From assembly GCF_006438925.1 (NCBI RefSeq), contig NZ_RCZA01000004.1, forward strand, positions 62,001-126,000: a stretch of DNA of 64,000 nucleotides. Reading direction: 5' to 3'. The stretch's first letter is position 1. Every line of letters begins with the position of its first letter. Both the position numbers and the translations under genes were made by a program. The stretch comes from Pseudomonas mandelii (GTDB lineage Bacteria; Pseudomonadota; Gammaproteobacteria; Pseudomonadales; Pseudomonadaceae). Below the pieces are notes generated by a model. It was not told the DNA's origin, did not search any database, and saw only the letters and a list, made by a program, of their open reading frames with translations. Of the stretch, positions 48,255-57,611 are shown in pieces.

Positions 48255-50435
48255 ATGACAATCCATCAGCCTTCGATACACGGCAACCTGCGCACCTGGG
48301 GTGTCGGGCTGGTGGTCATGCTGACGCTGATGCTCGCCACCTTCGAGGCGGTGCAAGCCAAGCAGTACGGCGACATCGAGCAGAAGCGCATTGAGAAAAC
48401 CTTCCCTCAGACCGATTCCGTTTCCGCGCCCGAAGGCCGGTTCAAGGTGCGTACGCTGTCTGCCGCCGGCAAGGTCATCGGTTATGTGTTCCAGAGCCTG
48501 GACGTGGTGGATATTCCGGCCTATTCAGGCAAACCGATCAACACCCAAGTGATTCTCGACACGACCGGCATGATTCAGGATGCCTATGTGCTGGAACACC
48601 ACGAGCCGATTCTGCTGATTGGCATTCCTGAGGCAAAACTCCACGGTTTCACCGCCAAGTACAAAGGCGTCAAGGTCAGTCAGCGGGTCGTCGTCGGCCA
48701 TTCCAGTGATCCAAACGCAGTCACCGTCGATGCCATCGCCGGCGCAACCGTCACCGCCATGGTGGTCAACGAAGTCATCATGCGCGCCGCCGATGAAGTG
48801 GCCGTATCGCTCAAGCTGATCGAGGACACCGCCGGTGTGGCACGCAAGCCCGCCATCGTACGGCTGGACTTTTTCGAGCCCGCCACCTGGGAACAACTGA
48901 CCGGCAACGGCGCCATCCGCCGCTTGAACCTGACCCGTGGCCAAGTCGACGTCGCCTTCAAAGGCACCGAAGCCGAAGGCATCGACAACGCCAGTGCCGA
49001 CCAGGTGGATGAGACCTTTATCGAGCTCTACACCGCCGACCTGAACCCGCCGACCATCGGCCGCGCGCTGCTGGGCGACAATCAATATCGCTTCCTCATG
49101 CAAGACCTCAAGCCCGGCGAGCAGGCCATCGCGGTGCTGGGTCGTGGGCTGTTTTCCTATAAGGGCTCGGGGTATGTGCGCGGCGGAATTTTCGATCGGG
49201 TGCAATTGCGTCAGTTCGGCAACGTCATCAGCTTTCGCGACATGGATCATCAGCGGCTTTCCGACGTGTTTGCCAAGGGCATGCCGGAATTCACTGAGAT
49301 GTCGATTTTCATTGTGCGCGAACCGGCGAAGTTCGATCCGGGATCGCCCTGGTCTCTGGAGCTATTGGTACGTCGCCAGACCGGCCCGGTCAGCGGCACG
49401 TTCAGCAGCTTCGAACTGGCCTATCAATTGCCCGAGCCCTACCTTGAACGGCCACTGCCCAGCGCCGAAGAACTGGCCGCCCTCGAGGAAGCCAGTCGGC
49501 CAATGTGGTTGACCATCTGGTACCAGAAACACTTCCAGATCGCCGTGCTCGGGACCGCGTTGCTGCTGCTGACGGCGATCCTGTTTTTGCAGGACAAGTT
49601 CACCCGCCGGCCGCATTTTCTGCACTGGCTGCGTCGCGGTTACCTGGTCTTTACCGTGGTGTTTCTTGGCTGGTATGCGCTGGGGCAGTTGTCGGTGGTC
49701 AATGTCCTGACCTTTGTGCATGCGCTGTTCGAGCACTTTCGCTGGGAGCTGTTTCTCACTGATCCGCTGATCTTCATGCTCTGGGTCTTCACTGCCGCGA
49801 GCATCCTGCTGTGGGGCCGTGGCGTGTTCTGCGGCTGGCTGTGTCCGTTTGGCGCCTTGCAAGAGTTGATCAACGAAGCCGCACGCAAGCTGAAAATCCC
49901 TCAATACGAATTGCCGTTCGCGGTGCATGAGCGCTTGTGGGCGATCAAATACATCATTTTGCTGCTGCTGTTCGGCATCTCCCTGGAGTCGATGTCCACC
50001 GCCGAGCTGTTCGCCGAGGTGGAGCCGTTCAAGACCGCCATCACCCTCCGGTTCGACCGCCAGTGGTGGTTCGTGCTCTACGCCGTGGCGCTGCTGGTCA
50101 TCAACCTCTTCACGCGCAAAGTCTATTGCCGCTACATCTGCCCGTTGGGTGCGGCGCTGGCGATTCCGAGCAAATTTCGCCTGTTCGACTGGCTCAAGCG
50201 CCGCAAGGACTGCGGTACGCCTTGCCAACTGTGCGCCAAGGAATGCGAGATCCAGGCGATTCATCCCGATGGCCGGATCAATGCCAACGAGTGCCACTAC
50301 TGCCTCGATTGCCAGATGACTTACCAGAACGACAACAAATGCCCGCCGCTGATCAACAAGCGCAAGAAGCGCGTCAAAGCGGCACCCGCCACTGTGCAAC
50401 TGATACCTGTCGTGGAAGTGACCGCTCTGGAATGA
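48255..50435 (+). CDS. nosR: NosR, membrane flavo-iron-sulfur protein of nitrous oxide respiration
   Basis: The 726-residue protein begins MTIHQPSIHGNLRTWGVGLV. An N-terminal helix is followed by a periplasmic FMN-binding domain; the flavinylation site is in AGATVTAMVVNEVI. Several membrane helices between about residues 420 and 620 follow, with two Cys-Pro motifs (GWLCPFGALQELINEAARKL, CRYICPLGAALAIPSK). The C-terminus is a ferredoxin domain (CGTPCQLCAKECEIQAIHP, CHYCLDCQMTYQND). NosR passes electrons to NosZ and is needed for nos expression. A perfect ANR/DNR box lies upstream. An upstream ATG at 48222 is possible but less likely. It is the first gene of nosRZDFYL. Confidence 0.96.
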   Translation: MTIHQPSIHGNLRTWGVGLVVMLTLMLATFEAVQAKQYGDIEQKRIEKTFPQTDSVSAPEGRFKVRTLSAAGKVIGYVFQSLDVVDIPAYSGKPINTQVILDTTGMIQDAYVLEHHEPILLIGIPEAKLHGFTAKYKGVKVSQRVVVGHSSDPNAVTVDAIAGATVTAMVVNEVIMRAADEVAVSLKLIEDTAGVARKPAIVRLDFFEPATWEQLTGNGAIRRLNLTRGQVDVAFKGTEAEGIDNASADQVDETFIELYTADLNPPTIGRALLGDNQYRFLMQDLKPGEQAIAVLGRGLFSYKGSGYVRGGIFDRVQLRQFGNVISFRDMDHQRLSDVFAKGMPEFTEMSIFIVREPAKFDPGSPWSLELLVRRQTGPVSGTFSSFELAYQLPEPYLERPLPSAEELAALEEASRPMWLTIWYQKHFQIAVLGTALLLLTAILFLQDKFTRRPHFLHWLRRGYLVFTVVFLGWYALGQLSVVNVLTFVHALFEHFRWELFLTDPLIFMLWVFTAASILLWGRGVFCGWLCPFGALQELINEAARKLKIPQYELPFAVHERLWAIKYIILLLLFGISLESMSTAELFAEVEPFKTAITLRFDRQWWFVLYAVALLVINLFTRKVYCRYICPLGAALAIPSKFRLFDWLKRRKDCGTPCQLCAKECEIQAIHPDGRINANECHYCLDCQMTYQNDNKCPPLINKRKKRVKAAPATVQLIPVVEVTALE

Positions 50436-50491
50436 ACCCCGCGAGCGCCTGTCCGCAGTGACCGTTTTTATCCCTTCAAGGAAAACACCTG

Positions 50492-52411
50492 ATGAACGAC
50501 ACAGAATCCAAAAAAGTAGCTGAAGTGCCGGAACCGACCGGCCTCAGTCGTCGCGGCTTCCTGGGAACCAGTGCGGTGACCGGCGCGGTACTGGCCGGTG
50601 CCACGGCCATCGGTGGCGCGCTCTTCACCCGTGAGACCTGGGCGGCTGCGGCCAAGGACGCGCAATCGAAAACCCACGTCGGGCCGGGCGAACTGGATCA
50701 GTACTACGGTTTCTGGAGTGGCGGCCATCAGGGTGAAGTGCGGATCATGGGCATTCCGTCGATGCGCGAGTTGTTGCGTGTTCCGGTGTTCAACGTTGAC
50801 TCCGCCACCGGTTGGGGGCTGACCAATGAAAGCAAACGGATCATGGGTGACAGCGCGCATTTCCAGAATGGCGACTGTCACCACCCGCATTTGTCGATGA
50901 CCGACGGCAAGTACGACGGCAAATACCTGTTCATCAACGACAAGGCCAACAGCCGCGTTGCGCGTATCCGTCTGGACATCATGAAGTGCGACAAGATGCT
51001 CACCGTGCCCAATGTGCAGGCCGTTCACGGGTTGCGCTTGCAAAAAGTGCCGCACACAAAATACGTGTTCGCCAATGCCGAGTTCGTGATTCCGCACCCC
51101 AATGACGGCAGCACCTTCGACCTGCAGGACAAGAACAGCTACACGATGTTTAACGCCATCGATGCCGAGAAAATGGAGATGGCGTTCCAGGTCATCGTCG
51201 ACGGCAACCTGGATAACACCGACGCCGATTACACCGGCAAGTATGCTGCTTCGACCTGCTACAACTCGGAGAAGGCCTACGACCTGGGCGGCATGATGCG
51301 CAACGAACGCGACTGGGTGGTGGTGTTCAACATCCCGCGCATCGAAGCGGCGATCAAGGCTGGCAAGTTCATCACCCTGGACGGCTCGAAAGTGCCGGTG
51401 GTCGACGGTCGTAAAGACGAAGGCAAGGACAGCGCGTTCACCCGTTACATCCCGGTGCCGAAGAACCCCCACGGCATCAATATGACGCCCGATGGCAAGT
51501 ACTTCATTGCCGCCGGCAAACTCTCGCCCACTTGCACGATCATCGCCACCGCGAAGCTGGACGATCTGTTCGACGACAAATTCAAGGACCCACGCGACGT
51601 GGTGGTCGGCGAACCGGAACTGGGTCTGGGCCCGCTTCACACCACCTACGACGGCCGCGGCAATGCCTACACCACGCTGTTTATCGACAGCCAGGTGGTG
51701 AAGTGGAACGTCGAGGAGGCGATTCGCGCGTACACCGGCGAGAAGGTCAACTACATCAAGCAGAAACTCGACGTGCAATACCAGCCGGGCCACAACCATG
51801 CCTCGCTGACCGAAACCAGAGACGCCGACGGCCAATGGCTGATGGTGCTCAGCAAGTTTTCCAAGGACCGCTTCCTGCCGACCGGCCCGCTGCACCCGGA
51901 AAACGATCAGTTGATCGATATCTCCGGCGAGGAAATGAAACTGGTGCACGACGGCCCGGCCTTTGCCGAACCCCATGACTGCGTCATGGCCCGCCGCGAC
52001 CAGATCAAGACCAAAAAGATCTGGGACCGCAACGACCCGTTTTTTGCTGAAACCGTGGTCATCGCCGCGAAGGACGGGATCAAGCTGGAGACCGACAACA
52101 AGGTCATCCGCGACGGTAACAAAGTCCGCGTCTACATGACCTCGATGGCCCCGGCCTACGGCCTGCCGGAGTTCACCGTCAAACAAGGCAACGAGGTCAC
52201 GGTGACCATCACCAACATCGACCAGATTGAAGACGTGACCCACGGCTTCGTGATGACCAACCATGGCGTGAGCATGGAGATCAGCCCGCAGCAGACCTCA
52301 TCGATCACCTTCATCGCCGACAAGGCCGGCTTGCACTGGTACTACTGCAGCTGGTTCTGCCATGCGCTGCACATGGAAATGGTCGGCCGCATGAAGGTCG
52401 AGAAGGCCTGA
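50492..52411 (+). CDS. nosZ: Nitrous oxide reductase (clade I)
   Basis: The 639-residue protein has a twin-arginine signal ([19 protein letters not shown]), which marks the clade I, Tat-exported type. The N-terminal seven-bladed propeller holds the CuZ site; its His ligands include those in [17 protein letters not shown]. The C-terminal cupredoxin holds the binuclear CuA site in [18 protein letters not shown] (two Cys, His and Met ligands) with a further His in [11 protein letters not shown]. The enzyme reduces N2O to N2 in the periplasm. All ligands that can be seen are present, so it should be functional. Confidence 0.97.
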   Translation: MNDTESKKVAEVPEPTGLSRRGFLGTSAVTGAVLAGATAIGGALFTRETWAAAAKDAQSKTHVGPGELDQYYGFWSGGHQGEVRIMGIPSMRELLRVPVFNVDSATGWGLTNESKRIMGDSAHFQNGDCHHPHLSMTDGKYDGKYLFINDKANSRVARIRLDIMKCDKMLTVPNVQAVHGLRLQKVPHTKYVFANAEFVIPHPNDGSTFDLQDKNSYTMFNAIDAEKMEMAFQVIVDGNLDNTDADYTGKYAASTCYNSEKAYDLGGMMRNERDWVVVFNIPRIEAAIKAGKFITLDGSKVPVVDGRKDEGKDSAFTRYIPVPKNPHGINMTPDGKYFIAAGKLSPTCTIIATAKLDDLFDDKFKDPRDVVVGEPELGLGPLHTTYDGRGNAYTTLFIDSQVVKWNVEEAIRAYTGEKVNYIKQKLDVQYQPGHNHASLTETRDADGQWLMVLSKFSKDRFLPTGPLHPENDQLIDISGEEMKLVHDGPAFAEPHDCVMARRDQIKTKKIWDRNDPFFAETVVIAAKDGIKLETDNKVIRDGNKVRVYMTSMAPAYGLPEFTVKQGNEVTVTITNIDQIEDVTHGFVMTNHGVSMEISPQQTSSITFIADKAGLHWYYCSWFCHALHMEMVGRMKVEKA

Positions 52412-52438
52412 CCGTTGCCCATCGACAGGAGCGAAGCA

Positions 52439-53728
52439 ATGACTGAGAGCAAGGGAAACCCGGTGAAGGTCATTGCGCTTGCGCTCCTGCTGATGTCCGG
52501 CAGCGCGCTGGCGGTGCAACCCATCACCACGCTGCCGTTGACGGTGGACGCCGATCAACGCTGGCACCTGCCGGCCGGGGAATACCGTGGCTCGTTCAGC
52601 GTCGATCAACCGATGCAGATTGTCTGCGAGCCGGGCGCGGTATTTCAGGGGGAAGGGCAGGGCAACGGCTTGATTATCAGTGCGCCGAATGTCGGCATCG
52701 AGGGCTGCACCTTTCTGGACTGGGGACACGACCTCACCGCCATGAATGCGGCGCTGTTCATCCAGCCCAAAGCCCATGGCGCGTTGATTAAAGGCAATCG
52801 CCTGCAGGGTAAGGGCTTCGGTATCTGGGTCGACGGCACTCAGGATGTGAGCCTGATCGACAACCGTATTCAGGGTGATCCGGCGATGCGCTCCCAGGAT
52901 CGCGGCAACGGTATTCATCTGTATGCGGTACATGGCGCCAAGGTCATTGGCAACCAGGTGCGCGACACCCGCGATGGCATTTACATCGACACCTCCAACG
53001 GCAACCTGCTGCAAGGCAATACCCTGGAGGACCTGCGCTACGGCGTGCATTACATGTTCGCCAACGACAACCAGCTGATCGGCAACACCACCCGCCGCAC
53101 CCGCACCGGTTACGCCTTGATGCAAAGCCGCAAGCTCACGGTGATCGGCAATCGCTCCGAACAGGATCAGAACTACGGGATCCTGATGAACTACATCACC
53201 TATTCAACCTTGCGTGACAACTTCGTCACTGACGTGCGCGACGGCTCGACCGGCGACAGCATGATCAGCGGTGCCGAGGGCAAGGCGCTGTTCATCTACA
53301 ACTCGCTGTTCAACAGCATCGAACACAACCACTTCGAGCACAGCGCCGTGGGCATCCACCTCACCGCCGGCTCGGAAGACAACCGCATCGCCGACAACGC
53401 GTTTGTCGGCAACCAGCGGCAGGTCAAATACGTCGCCACCCGCTTGCAGGAATGGTCGGTGGATGGCCGGGGTAATTACTGGAGTGATTACCTGGGCTGG
53501 GACCGCAACAACGACGGCCTCGGCGATATCGCCTACGAACCCAATGACAACGTCGATCGTCTGCTGTGGCTGTACCCGCAGGTGCGGCTGTTGATGAACA
53601 GCCCCGGGATCGAATTGCTGCGTTGGGTGCAACGGGCCTTTCCGGTGATGAAATCGCCGGGGGTACTCGACAGCCATCCGCTGATGAAGTCATCCACTCA
53701 AACCCTGACCCAGGAGCCTGCCGCATGA
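52439..53728 (+). CDS. nosD: NosD, periplasmic copper-site maturation protein
   Basis: The 429-residue protein starts at ATG 52439 with AGGAG eight bases upstream. A signal peptide ([18 protein letters not shown]) leads to a right-handed beta-helix of CASH/NosD repeats: [40 protein letters not shown] and [20 protein letters not shown]. NosD works with NosF and NosY in building the CuZ centre of NosZ. The stop overlaps nosF (ATGA). Confidence 0.95.
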   Translation: MTESKGNPVKVIALALLLMSGSALAVQPITTLPLTVDADQRWHLPAGEYRGSFSVDQPMQIVCEPGAVFQGEGQGNGLIISAPNVGIEGCTFLDWGHDLTAMNAALFIQPKAHGALIKGNRLQGKGFGIWVDGTQDVSLIDNRIQGDPAMRSQDRGNGIHLYAVHGAKVIGNQVRDTRDGIYIDTSNGNLLQGNTLEDLRYGVHYMFANDNQLIGNTTRRTRTGYALMQSRKLTVIGNRSEQDQNYGILMNYITYSTLRDNFVTDVRDGSTGDSMISGAEGKALFIYNSLFNSIEHNHFEHSAVGIHLTAGSEDNRIADNAFVGNQRQVKYVATRLQEWSVDGRGNYWSDYLGWDRNNDGLGDIAYEPNDNVDRLLWLYPQVRLLMNSPGIELLRWVQRAFPVMKSPGVLDSHPLMKSSTQTLTQEPAA

Positions 53729-54648
53729 ACGTCATCGACATAGAAGGCGTGAGCCAGCGTTATGGGCACGCCACCGTGTTGCATCGGTTGAACCTCAGCC
53801 TCGCGGAAGGTGAAGTGCTGGGTTTGTTCGGGCACAACGGCGCGGGCAAGACCACCAGCATGAAACTGGTGCTTGGCCTGCTCCAGCCCAGCGAAGGCCA
53901 GGTCAGGGTATTCGGCCGTTTGCCCAGTGATCCCCACGTGCGGCGCCTGCTCGGTTATCTGCCGGAGAACGTGACGTTTTACCCGCAGCTGAGCGGTGTT
54001 GAGACCTTGCGCCATTTCGCGCGACTCAAAGGTGCCGCCTCAGCTCAGGTGGACGCACTGTTGGAGGAAGTCGGCCTGGCCGGTGCGGCGTATCGGCGGG
54101 TCAAAACTTACTCCAAGGGCATGCGTCAACGCTTGGGGCTGGCGCAGGCGCTGCTCGGCGAGCCGCGTTTGTTGCTGCTTGATGAACCTACCGTCGGCCT
54201 CGATCCCATCGCTACCCAGGACCTTTATCGGTTGCTCGATCGCCTGCGCAACCAGGGCACCAGCATCATTCTCTGTTCCCACGTGTTGCCGGGTGTTGAG
54301 GCGCACATCAACCGCGCAGCGATTCTGACCCAGGGCCGCCTGCTGGCCCTCGGCAGTCTGCGCAGTTTGCGCGAGGAGGCCGGGTTGCCGACGCTGATTC
54401 GCGCCAATGGCCTCAAGCACGCCGGGCCGTTGCAGCAACGCTGGAACAACGCCGGGCATATCACCGAACGCTGGGGCGTCGAAGGTCTTGAAGTGGCCGC
54501 GCTCAATGGCAGCAAGCTCGGGCTGTTGCGCCAACTCCTCGATGAAGACGAACCGGCCGACGTGGAAATCCATCAGCCGTCGCTGGAAGACATTTACCGC
54601 TACTACATGAGCCGGGCCGGTGCGGCGTCGATCGGGGAGGCCGTATGA
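53725..54648 (+). CDS. nosF: NosF, ABC ATPase for CuZ assembly
   Basis: The 307-residue protein has Walker [14 protein letters not shown], the signature in [20 protein letters not shown] and Walker [14 protein letters not shown]. The last ~85 residues are the usual NosF extension. Start and stop overlap nosD and nosY by four bases each. It powers the NosFY transporter needed for NosZ copper-sulfide cluster formation. Confidence 0.95.
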   Translation: MNVIDIEGVSQRYGHATVLHRLNLSLAEGEVLGLFGHNGAGKTTSMKLVLGLLQPSEGQVRVFGRLPSDPHVRRLLGYLPENVTFYPQLSGVETLRHFARLKGAASAQVDALLEEVGLAGAAYRRVKTYSKGMRQRLGLAQALLGEPRLLLLDEPTVGLDPIATQDLYRLLDRLRNQGTSIILCSHVLPGVEAHINRAAILTQGRLLALGSLRSLREEAGLPTLIRANGLKHAGPLQQRWNNAGHITERWGVEGLEVAALNGSKLGLLRQLLDEDEPADVEIHQPSLEDIYRYYMSRAGAASIGEAV

Positions 54649-55475
54649 ACGCTGTCTGGAACATGGCCCGCAAGGAATTCTGCGACGGTTTGCGCAATCG
54701 CTGGTTGTTGGCGATCAGTGTGTTGTTCGCAGTGTTGGCCATCGGCATCGCCTGGCTGGGCGCCGCGGCTTCTGGGCAATTGGGTTTCACCTCGGTGCCG
54801 GCCACCATCGCCAGCCTCGCCAGTCTGGCAACGTTTTTGATGCCGTTGATTGCGTTGCTATTGGCCTATGACGCCATCGTCGGCGAGGACGAGAGCGGCA
54901 CGTTGCTGCTGTTGCTGACGTACCCGTTGGGCCGCGGGCAGATTCTGCTCGGCAAGTTCGTCGGCCACGGGTTGATCCTGGCGCTGGCGACACTGATCGG
55001 TTTCGGCTGCGCCATGCTGGCCATCGCCGTGCTGGTGGACGATGTCGAACTGAGCCTGCTGCTTTGGGCCTTTGGCCGGTTCATGGCGTCGTCGACGTTG
55101 TTGGGTTGGGGGTTTCTGGGGCTGGCCTATGTGCTGAGCAGTGTGTCTGCCGAGAAATCCACGGCGGCCGGGCTGGCGCTGGGCGTCTGGTTCTTCTTTG
55201 TGCTGGTGTTCGACCTGGCACTGCTGGCGCTGTTGGTGCTCAGCGAAGGGCAGTTCAACCCGAAAGTGCTGCCCTGGTTGCTGCTGCTCAACCCCGCTGA
55301 CATCTATCGCCTGATCAACCTCTCCGGTTTTGAGCCCGGCGCCGGCACCACGGGTGTGCTGACGCTGGGCAGTGATTTGCCGATGCCGGGGTCGATGCTC
55401 TGGCTGTGCCTGTCGCTGTGGGTGGCGGTGCCATTGGGCTCGGCCTGGCTGTTGTTTCGTCGCCGGGCGACATGA
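54645..55475 (+). CDS. nosY: NosY, membrane permease for CuZ assembly
   Basis: The 276-residue protein has six membrane helices of the ABC-2 type. The motif [20 protein letters not shown] follows helix 2 and is typical of NosY. The long loops expected for contact with NosF and NosD are present ([20 protein letters not shown]). It pairs with the ATPase NosF, whose stop codon it overlaps. Confidence 0.95.
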   Translation: MNAVWNMARKEFCDGLRNRWLLAISVLFAVLAIGIAWLGAAASGQLGFTSVPATIASLASLATFLMPLIALLLAYDAIVGEDESGTLLLLLTYPLGRGQILLGKFVGHGLILALATLIGFGCAMLAIAVLVDDVELSLLLWAFGRFMASSTLLGWGFLGLAYVLSSVSAEKSTAAGLALGVWFFFVLVFDLALLALLVLSEGQFNPKVLPWLLLLNPADIYRLINLSGFEPGAGTTGVLTLGSDLPMPGSMLWLCLSLWVAVPLGSAWLLFRRRAT

Positions 55476-55508
55476 ATTTCCACTTTGATGGTTTTGGAGA
55501 AGTTGACG

Positions 55509-56012
55509 ATGAGTACGTTTTATCTGACGACGGTGCGCGCGGTGGCGGGCCTGATGATGTGCCTGTTTCTGACGGCCTGCGACAACTCGGCGCAAGCCAC
55601 TTACAGCGACGCCGCCACAGCCTTTCATCCCAGTGATGAATGCCATGTCTGCGGGATGATTATCGACGGATTCCCCGGACCCAAGGGCGAAGTGGTCGAG
55701 CGGGCCGGGGTCAAGAAGTTCTGCTCCACGGCGGAAATGATCGGTTGGTGGTTGCAGCCGGAAAACCATCATGGCGATGCAAAACTGTATGTCCACGACA
55801 TGGGCCGCAGCCCATGGAACGCGCCGGATGACGCCCATCTGATCGATGCCAAAGACGCGTTCTACGTGGTCGGCACCCAACTCAAAGGCGCCATGGGCGT
55901 GGTATTGGCGTCGTTCTCCAGTCGCGATGCTGCTGAAAAGCTTGCCGCGGAGCAGGGCGGTCGCTTGCTGCGCTTCAGCGAGATCACTCCGGCGCTGTTG
56001 CAGCAACACTAA
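55509..56012 (+). CDS. nosL: NosL, copper-carrying lipoprotein
   Basis: The 167-residue protein starts at ATG 55509 with GGAG upstream. The lipobox LTAC puts the lipid on Cys24. The metal-binding motif is DECHVCGMIIDGFPGPKGEV, followed by VKKFCSTAEMIGWW, which binds Cu(I) in NosL. It delivers copper to NosZ at the outer face. It closes the nosRZDFYL set; no nosX/apbE gene follows, so the flavin transferase for NosR must be encoded elsewhere. Confidence 0.95.
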   Translation: MSTFYLTTVRAVAGLMMCLFLTACDNSAQATYSDAATAFHPSDECHVCGMIIDGFPGPKGEVVERAGVKKFCSTAEMIGWWLQPENHHGDAKLYVHDMGRSPWNAPDDAHLIDAKDAFYVVGTQLKGAMGVVLASFSSRDAAEKLAAEQGGRLLRFSEITPALLQQH

Positions 56013-56122
56013 CGCCGTCGAAAAATCCTGATCGCCGTCAAGTCGTTTTTTCTTCTCCTGCTCAAAGATAGGGACTGGCAATGTCCCCAGTGCTTGGCAT
56101 CCGTGATGCCCAGGAGTAGATG

Positions 56123-56866
56123 ATGAAAACCGAGTTTCAGGACCGTTTGGCGGTGGTCACGGGTGCCAGCTCCGGGATTGGCCTGGCACTGTGCGCCGCG
56201 CTGTTACCGCGCGGGGTCAAGGTGCTGGCGATGTCACGGACTCTGGGTGAACTGCCGGCTTTGCAGCAGATCTACGGTGAGCGGTTGCAGTGGTTTGCCG
56301 GGGATGTCACGAGTCAGCAAGACCTGCGCGAGCTGGCCGAGTGCGCTGCGGCGTTGGGTCCCGTGGACTATCTGGTGCCTAACGCGGGTATTGCCGAGAT
56401 GGCTGACAGCCTGGATATGGCGGCCTTCCAGCGTCAGTGGGCGGTTAATGGTGCCGGGGCGTTGAATACCCTGGCGGCGTTGCGCGGTGAATTGGCGAGC
56501 CCGGCTTCGGTGGTGTTTGTCGGGAGTTTCCTGACCGGTTCGAGCTTTCCGGGGTTGGCTGCGTGCATTGCCAGCAAGGCTGCGCTGGCGGCTCAGGTCC
56601 GCACGCTGGCGGTGGAGTTTGCTCGGTATGAGGTGCGCATTAATCTGGTCTCTCCGGGGCCGACGGCTACCTCGATGTGGGATCACTTGGGGTTGAGCGA
56701 TGGGGAGCTTGGCGATGTTGCCGACACGCTTGGTAAACGTCTGTTGCCGGGGCATTTTCTTGATGCGGCGGCGGTGGCCAATGTGATTGTTTTTCAGTTG
56801 TCGCAGGGTGCTCGGGGGGTTTATGGGCAGGACTGGAAGGTTGATAACGGGTACACCTTGGGCTGA
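56123..56866 (+). CDS. Short-chain dehydrogenase/reductase
   Basis: The 247-residue protein is a classical SDR. Its cofactor loop is VVTGASSGIGLALCAALLPR, the NAG motif is LVPNAGIAE, and the end has VYGQDWKVDNGYTLG. The catalytic Tyr-x-x-x-Lys is not in its usual form: the region reads GLAACIASKAALAAQVRTLA, with Ile-Ala-Ser-Lys, so the Tyr is missing. Two adjacent ATGs exist (56120 and 56123); spacing from AGGAG favours the second. It follows nosL by 110 bases and is the last gene before the repeat at 56890. The role in denitrification, if any, is unknown. Confidence 0.8.
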   Translation: MKTEFQDRLAVVTGASSGIGLALCAALLPRGVKVLAMSRTLGELPALQQIYGERLQWFAGDVTSQQDLRELAECAAALGPVDYLVPNAGIAEMADSLDMAAFQRQWAVNGAGALNTLAALRGELASPASVVFVGSFLTGSSFPGLAACIASKAALAAQVRTLAVEFARYEVRINLVSPGPTATSMWDHLGLSDGELGDVADTLGKRLLPGHFLDAAAVANVIVFQLSQGARGVYGQDWKVDNGYTLG

Positions 56867-56889
56867 AGTCCGTTCGGAGTACCGGAGTA

Positions 56890-57600
56890 CATATCCGTTG
56901 TTGCGGTAACGGCGACTTAGGGTTCCGCCCTTACGGCGGGTCACTTGGAAAAGCGCCAAGTAACCAAACGCTTTCGCCCCTGACGTACGGCCCTTCGCCT
57001 AGGCTCAGGGTACCCTCGCTCCGGTCCTGCTCCGTGGGCCCGCCGCCATCGGCCATCCATGGCCGGGGGCGGCTACCGCGGCATCCTTGCCGCGGTGCCC
57101 ACTGCGCAGAACCTGCGCTCGGCCTTCCGACGGGGCAGATCAAGATCAAAAGCCAAAGCCAAAGCCAAAGCCAAAGCCAAAGCCAAAGCCAAAGCCAAAG
57201 CCAAAGCCAAAGCCAAAGCCAAAGCCAAAGCAAGATCAACAGCCCGGCGTTGTACCTGTGGGAGCGAGCCTGCTCGCTCCCACAGGGGAGTGCGTACACT
57301 GGAAGAGACAGGCCGGCCGGTAGGCCGCCTCGCGGTGCTTTTGCGGTACTCGCCCCCTCGAGAGGCCGAGTGGAGGTTCTGCGTAGTGGGCAACCCGGCA
57401 TGGATGCCGGGTTAGCCGCCCCCGGCCATGGATGGCCGATGGCGGCGGGCCCACGGAGCAGGACCGGAGCGAGGGCATGGCGAGCCTAGGCGAGCCACCG
57501 AACGACAGGGGCAAGAGCGCTTTGGTTACTTTCGCGCTTTTCGAAAGTGACTCGCTGTAAGAGCGAAACCGATAGCCGCCATTACCGAAGAAACGGATAT
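56890..57600. repeat. Palindromic repeat element, copy 2 (about 711 bp)
   Basis: This copy has the same orientation and high similarity to 43978-44692: CATATCCGTT at the left end, GAAACGGATAT at the right, the GGCCATCCATGGCC core and its inverse, and the line about CGCAGAACCTGCGCTCGG. It differs in the middle, where a hexanucleotide array (57149-57231) and a collapsed REP hairpin (57255-57286) replace the longer REP pair. No gene is supported inside it. Confidence 0.85.
57149..57231. repeat. Hexanucleotide array (AAAGCC) x about 14
   Basis: Fourteen nearly perfect AAAGCC units follow AGATCA within the palindromic element. The corresponding place in copy 1 has only a few AGATCAAAAGCA units. 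The array keeps all three frames open on both strands, which explains several artificial frames here. Confidence 0.95.
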
Positions 57601-57611
57601 ACACCCAAGGT

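Noticed and set aside
57059..57415. Frames coding Lys-Ala, Gln-Ser, Lys-Pro or Leu-Ala/Leu-Trp repeats
   Set aside because: Products of the AAAGCC microsatellite read in different frames on both strands; no start site or conserved sequence.
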